Assembly (NCBI RefSeq): GCF_015355755.1
Contig: NZ_JACVEE010000005.1
Span: 62,001-126,000, forward strand
DNA: 64,000 bases
Origin: Nocardia sp. XZ_19_385
GTDB lineage: Bacteria > Actinomycetota > Actinomycetes > Mycobacteriales > Mycobacteriaceae
Direction of reading: 5' to 3'
Position numbers and translations under genes: made by a program
The notes under the pieces: generated by a model
Databases searched by the model: none
The model's input: only the letters and a program-made list of their open reading frames with translations
What the model was told of the DNA's origin: nothing
In this document: piece by piece, positions 57,721-64,000 of the stretch
How positions within the stretch are numbered: position 1 is the stretch's first letter
How the letters are laid out: each line of letters opens with the position of its first letter

Positions 57721-57730
57721 CATGCGCATG
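57721..57730. promoter_or_regulatory. CATGCGCATG palindrome upstream of the CDF gene
   Basis: Perfect 10-bp palindrome 61 bp before the CDF start. Candidate metalloregulator site; no metalloregulator gene is adjacent. Confidence 0.3.
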
Positions 57731-57791
57731 GTTGCACACTGAGCTAGGCTGTCCGGCGGAAGCCATACACACGAAATGAGGGCGCTGGGTT

Positions 57792-58814
57792 ATGGGTGGA
57801 GATCACTGCGGGTCGGAGCAGCCGGAGGCGTCGGCCGTCATCGCGCCGCCGTCGTCCCATAATCACAGCAAAGGCGCAGATCACGGGCACAGTCATGACC
57901 ACGGCGTGTCCGCCGACGCGGACCGGCGCTGGCTCGGTATCGCGCTCGCCCTGATCACCACGTTCATGGCCGCCGAGGTCGTCGTCGGCCTCCTCGCGCA
58001 CTCGCTGGCCCTGATCTCCGATGCCGCGCACATGCTCACCGACGCCGCCTCGATCGTGCTCGCACTCATCGCGATCCGGCTGGCCAAGCGCCCGGCCGGC
58101 GGCAAGTACACCTACGGCTACAAGCGCGCCGAGATCTTGTCCGCGCAGGCCAACGGCATCACGCTGCTGCTGCTCGCGGCGTGGTTCGTCTACGAGGGCA
58201 TCCAGCGCTTGATCGATCCGCCCGACGTCGAGGGCCCGCTGGTGCTGATCACCGCGCTGTTCGGGATCGTGGTGAACATCATCGCCGCCTGGTGCATCAG
58301 CAAGGCCAACCGGACCAGCCTCAATGTCGAAGGCGCGTTCCAGCACATCCTCAACGACCTGTACGCGTTCATCGGCACCGCCATCGCCGGCGCGGTGGTC
58401 TGGCTGGCGGGGTGGCCGCGCGCCGACGCCATCGCCGCCCTCGTGGTGGCCGCCCTGATGCTCAAGGCCGGCTGGGGCCTGGTGCGCGAATCCGGCCGCA
58501 TTTTCCTCGAAGCCGCCCCGGCGCACCTCGACCCCGACGCCATCGGTGCCCGCCTGGTCGGCATCCCGCAGGTGGCGGAGGTGCACGACCTGCATGTCTG
58601 GGTGATCACCTCGGGTCAGCCGTCGCTGTCCGCGCACGTCCTGGTCGACGACGGCGCCGACTGCCATGCCCTGCGCTCGGTCATCGAGACGGTCCTGCAC
58701 GACGACTTCGACTTGGAGCACACCACCCTCCAGGTCGACCACGTCGGCGAAGCCGCCCGGCCCGCCGACGACACGCATTGCGCCGACTCACACGGCCCGG
58801 TGCACCGCTCCTGA
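57792..58814 (+). CDS. Cation diffusion facilitator (CzcD/ZitB-like metal exporter)
   Basis: A 340-residue transporter with a His-rich N-terminus ('HNHSKGADHGHSHDHG'), six helices and a C-terminal cytoplasmic domain with further His residues ('VHDLHVWVITSGQPSLSAHV'). 'SLALISDAAHMLTDAASIV' carries the metal-binding His-x3-Asp of helix 2. It exports Zn2+, Cd2+ or Co2+ in exchange for protons. Overlaps the convergent TetR gene by 27 bp. The upstream 215 bp contain the palindrome CATGCGCATG (57721-57730), a possible metal-regulator site. Confidence 0.93.
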   Translation: MGGDHCGSEQPEASAVIAPPSSHNHSKGADHGHSHDHGVSADADRRWLGIALALITTFMAAEVVVGLLAHSLALISDAAHMLTDAASIVLALIAIRLAKRPAGGKYTYGYKRAEILSAQANGITLLLLAAWFVYEGIQRLIDPPDVEGPLVLITALFGIVVNIIAAWCISKANRTSLNVEGAFQHILNDLYAFIGTAIAGAVVWLAGWPRADAIAALVVAALMLKAGWGLVRESGRIFLEAAPAHLDPDAIGARLVGIPQVAEVHDLHVWVITSGQPSLSAHVLVDDGADCHALRSVIETVLHDDFDLEHTTLQVDHVGEAARPADDTHCADSHGPVHRS

Positions 58815-59462
58815 ATCGCCCAGGCGGGCATCGACCGCGGGCAGCCGGTTGATCATGTCGATCGCATAGTCGGCCAGCAGGTCGATGAGGGTGGGCTGGT
58901 CGACGGGGAGATGGCCGTCGATCCAGGTCAGGACGAGCTCGGCGGCGCCCCCGGTGATGAGCTGCGACACGGTGGCGACGGCGGTGTCCTGGCCTTCCGG
59001 GAGGTCCAGCACCAGGCGGGTCTGTTCGATGATGACCTCGGAGACGCGATGCATGCCCGCGAAGCGCGTGCGCATCAGCGCTTCGTTCCCATAGGCCTGG
59101 GCGAACACGAGTTTCGCCCGCCGCGGGTCGTCGGTGAGGTCGGTGATGAGCGCGGCGACCCCGGCCCGAATTCGGTAGGCGGGCTCACCCGCGGTTTCCG
59201 CGACGGCGGCGCGGGCGCGGGCCAGGGCCGAATCCTGGATCTCCACCAGCAGTTCCGCGGCGAGGGTATCGAGATCGGGGAAGGCCTCGTAGAAGAAGCG
59301 CGGGCCGACGCGGGCCTGTTCGCACAGGCCGCGGACGGTCAGGGCGGACAGGCCGTGGGTGCCGATGATGTCGAGGGCGGCATCGAGCAGCCGCCGCCGC
59401 CGATCCTCGCGGCGCTCTTCGGTGGAGGTGCCGCGGTAGGTGCCGGTGAAAGCTCTGCTCAC
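58788..59462 (-). CDS. TetR-family transcriptional regulator
   Basis: A 224-residue TetR-type repressor. The N-terminal HTH (about 20-65) reads 'LSALTVRGLCEQARVGPRFF', followed by a C-terminal ligand domain. GTG at 59462 is preferred; a TTG at 59498 would extend it into the palindromes. It is divergent from a P450-ferredoxin operon and probably represses it through AAACGTTT and GGAAAC-N4-GTTTCC dyads in the 101-bp gap. Confidence 0.92.
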   Translation of the reverse strand: MSRAFTGTYRGTSTEERREDRRRRLLDAALDIIGTHGLSALTVRGLCEQARVGPRFFYEAFPDLDTLAAELLVEIQDSALARARAAVAETAGEPAYRIRAGVAALITDLTDDPRRAKLVFAQAYGNEALMRTRFAGMHRVSEVIIEQTRLVLDLPEGQDTAVATVSQLITGGAAELVLTWIDGHLPVDQPTLIDLLADYAIDMINRLPAVDARLGDSGAVHRAV

Positions 59463-59490
59463 CCTGCCCAGCTTGGCACGGAAGAAGTTG

Positions 59491-59522
59491 GGAAACAAAC
59501 GTTTACGGAAACCTCAGTTTCC
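59491..59522. promoter_or_regulatory. Palindromes in the TetR/P450 divergent promoter
   Basis: AAACGTTT (59497-59504) and GGAAAC-CTCA-GTTTCC (59507-59522) are perfect dyads. They lie between the GTG of the TetR gene and the P450 start and are likely its operators. Confidence 0.55.
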
Positions 59523-59563
59523 GATATGGTCGAGTGACTCGCATCACACGAAGGGTGCTGATC

Positions 59564-61027
59564 ATGAGTCTTCTTGCGCCACCGGCAATCAACGACGTTT
59601 CCGGAGCCGTGCGCCAGGTCCGAGCACGCGTGGCGGGGGAGGTGCAGCGGGTCGGCGCCCGCCTGACCGAGCGCTATCCCGCCTCCGCGCGCCCGTTGGC
59701 CGAGCCGCCGCCCGGCAGCGGATTACGGCCGATCATGGGCAATTTCGGGCCGCCCGGCATCGGCTACACACTGAGCACGCTGGCTGATCCGATCCCGTTC
59801 GCCCGCAGGCGTTTCGAACGCTACGGCCCGATCCAGTGGTTCGGGATCCTGGGGCGGCGCGCGGTCACCATCGGCAGTCCGGCGGCGTTGGAAGCCGTCC
59901 TGCTGGACCGCGACAAGGTCTTCTCCGCGCAACGCGGCTGGGAATTCCTGATCGGCCCCTTCTTTCACGGCGGACTGCTGCTGCGCGATTTCGACGAGCA
60001 TCTGTTCCATCGCCGGATCATGCAGCAGGCATTCACCCGGCCCCGGCTGGTCGGCTACCTGGACCTGACGACACCCCGCATCGCCGAGGGCATCAGCGCC
60101 TGGCAGCCGAGCCGGAACTTCCACGCCTACACCGCGATCAAGCAACTGCTGCTCGAACAGGCGACCGCGGTGTTCGCCGGGGCGCAACTCGGACCGGAGG
60201 GCACCCGCCTGGCCCGAGCCTTCGAGGACGCCGTCGCCGGTGGCAAAGCCCTTGTCCGGGCGAATGTTCCGGGCGGCGTGTGGGCTCGGGGCCTGCGCGG
60301 CCGCCGCCTGCTCGCCGGCTATTTCCGCCGCGAACTGCCCGCCAAACGGGCGGGCTCCGGTGCCGATCTGTTCAGCGTGCTCAGCCGCGCGACCACCGAG
60401 GACGGCCATACCTTCACCGACGACGAAGTGGTCGAGCACATGATCTTCGTGATGATGGCCGCCCACGACACCAGCACCATCGCCGCGTCGATGCTGATGT
60501 ACGAACTCGGCCGGCGCCCGGAGTGGCAGGACCGGCTGCGCGCCGAATCCGTTGCGCTGGGCAAGGATGCACTCGACTACGGGGACCTGGACCGCCTGCC
60601 CGCCATGGATATGGCGTTTCGCGAAGTGCTGCGGATGTACGCGCCGGTGGCGCAGCAGGCTCGCGAAACCATCGCCGACACCAATGTGCTGGATTACTTC
60701 CTGCCGCGGGGCACACTGGTTATGTGCAGCCCATACGCGATGATGCACACCGACGAATACTGGCCGGACGCACACGTTTTCGACCCGGAGCGCTTCGCCC
60801 CCGACCGCCGCGAGGACAAATCGCACCGCTTCACGTGGGCCCCGTTCGGCGGTGGCGCGCACAAGTGCATCGGCCTCTACTTCGGCGGGATGACCGTGAA
60901 AGCCGTGCTGCACCAGGTACTTCTGCGGTACCGGTGGAGCGTGCCCGCGGATTACCGGGTCCCGCTGGTGGCGGGCACCGGGCCGACACCGGCCGACGGG
61001 CTGCCGATCCGGTTGGAGCGCCTATGA
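59564..61027 (+). CDS. Cytochrome P450 (canonical), paired with ferredoxin
   Basis: A 487-residue P450, longer than usual for bacterial class I enzymes because of an N-terminal extension of about 50 residues. I-helix 'MMAAHDTSTIAAS' has the canonical (A/G)xDT, K-helix 'EVLR', and heme loop 'FGGGAHKCIG'. ATG at 59564 is chosen over GTG 59534 because GAAGGGTG lies before it. It overlaps its ferredoxin gene by ATGA. The overall sequence resembles sterol/carotenoid-type P450s (CYP120/CYP51-like), so a terpenoid or steroid substrate is plausible. Confidence 0.93.
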   Translation: MSLLAPPAINDVSGAVRQVRARVAGEVQRVGARLTERYPASARPLAEPPPGSGLRPIMGNFGPPGIGYTLSTLADPIPFARRRFERYGPIQWFGILGRRAVTIGSPAALEAVLLDRDKVFSAQRGWEFLIGPFFHGGLLLRDFDEHLFHRRIMQQAFTRPRLVGYLDLTTPRIAEGISAWQPSRNFHAYTAIKQLLLEQATAVFAGAQLGPEGTRLARAFEDAVAGGKALVRANVPGGVWARGLRGRRLLAGYFRRELPAKRAGSGADLFSVLSRATTEDGHTFTDDEVVEHMIFVMMAAHDTSTIAASMLMYELGRRPEWQDRLRAESVALGKDALDYGDLDRLPAMDMAFREVLRMYAPVAQQARETIADTNVLDYFLPRGTLVMCSPYAMMHTDEYWPDAHVFDPERFAPDRREDKSHRFTWAPFGGGAHKCIGLYFGGMTVKAVLHQVLLRYRWSVPADYRVPLVAGTGPTPADGLPIRLERL

Positions 61028-61218
61028 GGGTCGTGGCCGACCGGGAGCGCTGCGAGGGGCACGGTATGTGTGAGGCGGTGGCGCCCACGCTGTTTCGCGT
61101 GGCCGACGACGGGATCACCGAGCCGCTGGTCGATACCGTCGCCGATGCGGATCGCCAGCTGATCGCCCTTGCGGTCGACAGCTGCCCGGTCCAAGCGCTT
61201 CGCCTCCAGTCATCCTGA
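61024..61218 (+). CDS. 3Fe-4S ferredoxin
   Basis: A 64-residue ferredoxin with three cysteines: Cys10 and Cys16 in 'RCEGHGMC' and Cys54 in 'DSCPVQAL', the pattern of single-cluster 3Fe-4S ferredoxins that feed actinobacterial P450s. ATGA overlap with the P450 gene makes the pairing explicit. The reductase is not encoded nearby. Confidence 0.93.
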   Translation: MRVVADRERCEGHGMCEAVAPTLFRVADDGITEPLVDTVADADRQLIALAVDSCPVQALRLQSS

Positions 61219-61234
61219 GTGACCTTGCCCCGCA

Positions 61235-61885
61235 CTACTCGCGTTCTGCTCGCGGCTCGCCGGCCTGCGGTTCCTGAAAGAAGTTGAGCACCAACCGGGT
61301 GATGTCGGCGAGGAACCGCTCCCGGGTAATGGGCGGATCGTCGAGCACATAACGGGTGGTGAGGTGCTCCACCGTGCGCACCAGCATCCACGAGGCAGCG
61401 TCGAAATCCAGGTCCGCGGGCAGTAGATGCCGCCGCATGACGAGCGCGGCGCGAGCGAGTTCCCCGATCTGCTGTTCGAACGCGAACACCGCGTTGCTGG
61501 TGCTCAACCGCGGGGTTTGCTCGAGCACGGCGCGCAGCAGCGCCGGATGTTCGCCCAGGGCGTCCAGCAGCACCGAAATCGCTTCGGGAATACCGACTTC
61601 CGGCGGCGCGGTCAGGTTGGCCAGCGCGTGCCGGAGTACCTGGGTCGCGACATCCTCGTTGTACCGCTCGATGACGGCACTGACGATGGCATCTTTGTTG
61701 GGAAAGTACTGGTACAGCGAACCAGGGCTGATGCCCGCGGCATCGGCGATCCGATTGGTGGACGCACCCTCGTATCCGTGCGCGATGAGCACCTGCTGAC
61801 CCGCGTCGATGATCCGCGCCACCATCGCTCGCGAACGGTCTTGGCGTGGAGCCTTTCTCGGCGCTGCCCGGCGTCTAGGCGGCAT
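61235..61885 (-). CDS. TetR-family transcriptional regulator
   Basis: A 216-residue TetR repressor. The HTH (about 25-70) contains 'ASTNRIADAAGISPGSLYQYFPNK'-type sequence (only 'NRIADAAGISPGSLYQYF' quoted). ATG at 61885; a TTG at 61894 would add three residues. It is divergent from the DUF2236 gene with a 52-bp gap and is the likely repressor of that pair. Confidence 0.93.
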   Translation of the reverse strand: MPPRRRAAPRKAPRQDRSRAMVARIIDAGQQVLIAHGYEGASTNRIADAAGISPGSLYQYFPNKDAIVSAVIERYNEDVATQVLRHALANLTAPPEVGIPEAISVLLDALGEHPALLRAVLEQTPRLSTSNAVFAFEQQIGELARAALVMRRHLLPADLDFDAASWMLVRTVEHLTTRYVLDDPPITRERFLADITRLVLNFFQEPQAGEPRAERE

Positions 61886-61908
61886 GGGTGACAAACGCGA
61901 ATTGAATG

Positions 61909-61922
61909 CGAGTAAAAGCTCG
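61909..61922. promoter_or_regulatory. CGAG-N6-CTCG dyad between TetR and DUF2236 gene
   Basis: Short inverted repeat in the 52-bp gap; TGACA/TGTCA arms flank it further out (61889-61893 and 61923-61927). Candidate TetR operator. Confidence 0.4.
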
Positions 61923-61937
61923 TGTCAGCATCGGTCC

Positions 61938-62957
61938 ATGGTGTCACAGACAGTTGTCCCTCGCGAGCGGTCCGAAGCTGTACCGCTCGGCCCGGACTCG
62001 TTGACGTGGAAGATCTTCGGCTCCCTGTACTTCGCACCGACGGGCTTGTTCCTCGGGATGGTGCAGAACATGCACCCGGGGCTCGGCGCGGGCGTGGAGT
62101 TCCATTCGAAACTGAGCGAGGAGTTCTACCAGCGGGTGCTCCGGTCCGCCTACCCGATCACCGGCGTCGTCTTCGACGGGCCGCGCGCCGTGGACACCGC
62201 CCGCGAGATCGTCGACTATCACCGCACGATCAAGGGCGTCGACGCACAGGGCCGCCGCTATCACGCACTGGACCCGGGCACCTTCTATTGGGCGCACGCC
62301 GTGTTCTTCATGCAGACCCTGCGCACGGGGGAGCTGTTCATGGGCGGGCTCACCGAAACACAGCGCGAACAACTCTGGCGCGAGCAGTACCAGTGGTACG
62401 AGCTGTACGGCATGAGCATGCGGGTGGTGCCCAAGAGCTGGCCGGAGTTCCAGGAGTACTGGCGCGACATGATCGATAACGTCTTGGAGCCGACCAATGC
62501 CGCCTGGGAGGTCTACCACCTCGCCGAGCAGGTGCCGATTTTCCCGATTTTCCCGATTGTGCGGCACACCCCGAAAACGCTGTGGAACAAGGCGATACGG
62601 CCGTCCGGTGCCCGGTTCTACCAGTTCCTCACCATCGGACTGTGTGACCCCGCGATCCGAAAGACCATGGGCTTCACCTGGTCCGAGCGGGATCAACGCC
62701 GGTTCACAGCCTGGTGCCGGGTGTTCAGTGTGATGAACAGATGGACGCCGGACGAGGCCAAGTACTTCTTCCCGCGCATCCGAGCCGGACTGCGCCGCGA
62801 AAACGGCCGCCGCCCCGCCGATCTCGCGCCGCCGGAAGCGCCGGAACTGCTCTGGCCCGCACCGGAATTCCGCGACCAGCCCCAGCACTACTGCCCGGTA
62901 CACGCCGACTACGGAACGGACACGAAGTCCAAATTCCGTCAGCTGACAGGATTTTGA
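61938..62957 (+). CDS. DUF2236 (MpaB/Lcp-like) oxygenase, copy 1
   Basis: A 339-residue protein of the MpaB/latex-clearing-protein superfamily (DUF2236), heme-b enzymes that cleave or oxidise isoprenoid chains or aromatic substrates. 'WKIFGSLYFAPTGLFLGM', 'HAVFFMQTLRTGELFMGG' and 'WPEFQEYWRDMIDNVLE' are family segments. ATG at 61938. It is probably controlled by the divergent TetR and is followed after 3 bp by a second DUF2236-like gene, so the two may form a heteromer. Substrate unknown; the P450-ferredoxin genes next door suggest a lipophilic terpenoid or steroid. Confidence 0.88.
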   Translation: MVSQTVVPRERSEAVPLGPDSLTWKIFGSLYFAPTGLFLGMVQNMHPGLGAGVEFHSKLSEEFYQRVLRSAYPITGVVFDGPRAVDTAREIVDYHRTIKGVDAQGRRYHALDPGTFYWAHAVFFMQTLRTGELFMGGLTETQREQLWREQYQWYELYGMSMRVVPKSWPEFQEYWRDMIDNVLEPTNAAWEVYHLAEQVPIFPIFPIVRHTPKTLWNKAIRPSGARFYQFLTIGLCDPAIRKTMGFTWSERDQRRFTAWCRVFSVMNRWTPDEAKYFFPRIRAGLRRENGRRPADLAPPEAPELLWPAPEFRDQPQHYCPVHADYGTDTKSKFRQLTGF

Positions 62958-62960
62958 GCG

Positions 62961-64000
62961 ATGCAGGCCCTGGAAAAGCACCACAACGATTACTACTACC
63001 GGCCCGGGATGGCGCTGCGTCCACCGCCGCCGCGGGCGGTCGCCTCGGATCTTTGGTATCAGCCGCGCAAGAACATGCTCGGGCACTGGATCGATGTCCG
63101 GCCGGTGCCGGCCGAGACGCCGCGTACCCGGCTGATGGCCGATCATCTGTGGCAGGGCGACGAACAGATGGACGCTGTGGTCGCGGCGTTCCGGCGGATC
63201 GGCACCGCCAAGGGGCGGCGCATGCTCGAGCAGGCTCTCGACCACGGGATCGAATCCGTAGACGGCCCACCAGCGGAGCTGGTCACGCTGTTCGAGCAGC
63301 TGGACAACCCGCCGGAGTGGTACGACCCGGAACTGTGGGAGTACGGCCGCCAACTCTGGATCAACGTCTCCACCGCCGGGAAGCTGGCGATGGGCGTGCA
63401 GGACTTCATGGGCACCTTCGTCGGTGCGGAAGTCGCCTCGGCCACCGGCGCGACGGGGCGGTTCGTCAACGACCCGTATCGCCGCAACCTGGAGACCGCC
63501 ACTTGGTTCCGCAATGTCACCCGGGCCGGCGGCATGGATCGCTGGTCGCCGGTGTTCAAGGACACCGTCCGGGTGCGGCTGATGCACTCCCAGGTTCGTG
63601 CCGGGCTCCGAAAGTCTTGGGGTGAAGAACATTTCGCCCACCACGGCAACCCCATCTCGAACGCCACCATGATGGGCGCGGCCGTCACCTTCGGGATCTC
63701 ACCGATCTGTTTCGACCACACCCACGGCCGCCCCGCCACCGACGCGCAACTCGACGCGGTCATGCACTACTGGGCTTACATCGCCTACATTTTCGGCGTC
63801 TCCGAGACCCTCATCCCGCGCACCGCCCGCGCGGGCATGGAGCTGGCCGACTACATGGTCGCGACCGCGGGCGTCGCGCCGGAGTGGACGGACCTGATGG
63901 CAGGCGCGGCCACGCACCGATTCGCCGGCACGCGGCTGCGGGACCGGGCGAAAATCCTCGCTGCCGCACCGGCGCTGGGCCTGCTGGCCTACTTCAGCAG
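62961..64000 (+). CDS. DUF2236 (MpaB/Lcp-like) oxygenase, copy 2, truncated by window end
   Basis: An open frame from ATG 62961 to the window edge (346 residues), 3 bp after copy 1. 'WGEEHFAHHGNPISNATMMG', 'FGISPICFDHTHGRPATDAQ' and 'VMHYWAYIAYIFGVSETLIP' are the DUF2236/rubber-oxygenase core with heme-ligand His and conserved Thr/Arg. It is longer and only distantly similar to copy 1, so it is not a recent tandem duplicate. The 3' end is missing. Confidence 0.86.
   Translation, partial: MQALEKHHNDYYYRPGMALRPPPPRAVASDLWYQPRKNMLGHWIDVRPVPAETPRTRLMADHLWQGDEQMDAVVAAFRRIGTAKGRRMLEQALDHGIESVDGPPAELVTLFEQLDNPPEWYDPELWEYGRQLWINVSTAGKLAMGVQDFMGTFVGAEVASATGATGRFVNDPYRRNLETATWFRNVTRAGGMDRWSPVFKDTVRVRLMHSQVRAGLRKSWGEEHFAHHGNPISNATMMGAAVTFGISPICFDHTHGRPATDAQLDAVMHYWAYIAYIFGVSETLIPRTARAGMELADYMVATAGVAPEWTDLMAGAATHRFAGTRLRDRAKILAAAPALGLLAYFS

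Noticed and set aside
1..64000. Possible tRNA, rRNA, CRISPR, transposase, integrase or phage signatures
   Set aside because: Reading both strands showed none; gene content and base composition are even, with only the mce leader region clearly richer in A+T.

Overview
The window is chromosomal DNA of a high-G+C mycolate-type actinobacterium, most likely a Nocardia or close relative. The reasons are a complete yrbE/mce operon, an EthA-like Baeyer-Villiger monooxygenase, a deazaflavin (F420)-type Ddn-like oxidoreductase, a DUF574 methyltransferase, a DUF6131/CsbD stress module, many TetR/LysR/ROK regulators, GTG/TTG starts and ATGA/GTGA overlaps. Genus assignment is inference. I see no rRNA, tRNA, CRISPR array, insertion sequence or prophage. 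The first gene is cut at the left edge and the last at the right edge.

Layout. 1-1 kb: two ABC-2 permeases (DrrB/C-like). 1-6.4 kb: DJ-1-like protein with divergent LysR; MmyB-type XRE regulator divergent from an NTF2-like/MDR pair across a perfect 16-bp palindrome; ACT-domain protein. 6.4-11.2 kb: secreted HNH-type nuclease lipoprotein, TDT (TehA/SLAC1) channel with divergent LysR, FG-GAP beta-propeller and DUF4377 lipoproteins. 11.7-19.7 kb: yrbEAB-mceABCDEF, preceded by a 26-codon leader ORF that overlaps yrbEA, and followed by a membrane-anchored Cys-repeat/polyproline protein. 20.9-26 kb: aminoglycoside-kinase-like protein, DUF418 membrane protein, an atypical cytochrome P450, CPA1 Na+/H+ antiporter. 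26-28.7 kb: small stress genes with a sigmaF/B-like promoter and strong terminator, then an EF-hand protein translationally coupled to an HPPD/hydroxymandelate-synthase-family enzyme. 28.7-34.8 kb: two paralogous phosphoribosyltransferases that share a conserved leader block, GAF-ANTAR regulator, VIT transporter, GMC oxidoreductase, YdcF protein. 35-38.7 kb: AraC regulator divergent from the BVMO, Ddn-like protein. 38.7-40.3 kb: a MerR DNA-binding domain fused to sliding-clamp (DnaN) domains II-III, with a TPR-like partner. 40.4-47.2 kb: BMP-type nucleoside ABC importer, DinB/maleylpyruvate-isomerase-like protein, SMP-30 lactonase. 47.6-48.8 kb: Ogt overlapping a 2OG-Fe(II) oxygenase. 48.9-53.3 kb: XylFGH-like sugar importer with ROK regulator. 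53.2-57.6 kb: SBF transporter, a CGNR-like regulator divergent from a tiny zinc ribbon, PAS-GGDEF diguanylate cyclase, DUF574 methyltransferase. 57.8-64 kb: CDF metal exporter, TetR, P450 plus 3Fe-4S ferredoxin, second TetR, and two adjacent MpaB/Lcp-like (DUF2236) oxygenases.

Main candidates for undescribed biology: the MerR/beta-clamp fusion with its TPR partner; the P450 that lacks the I-helix Thr and heme-loop Phe; the HPPD-like enzyme with two altered substrate-pocket positions, coupled to an EF-hand protein; the identical-spacing leader element in front of both phosphoribosyltransferases next to an ANTAR gene; and the P450-ferredoxin-double DUF2236 cluster. Family assignments come from reading translations by eye; no database search or computation was run.
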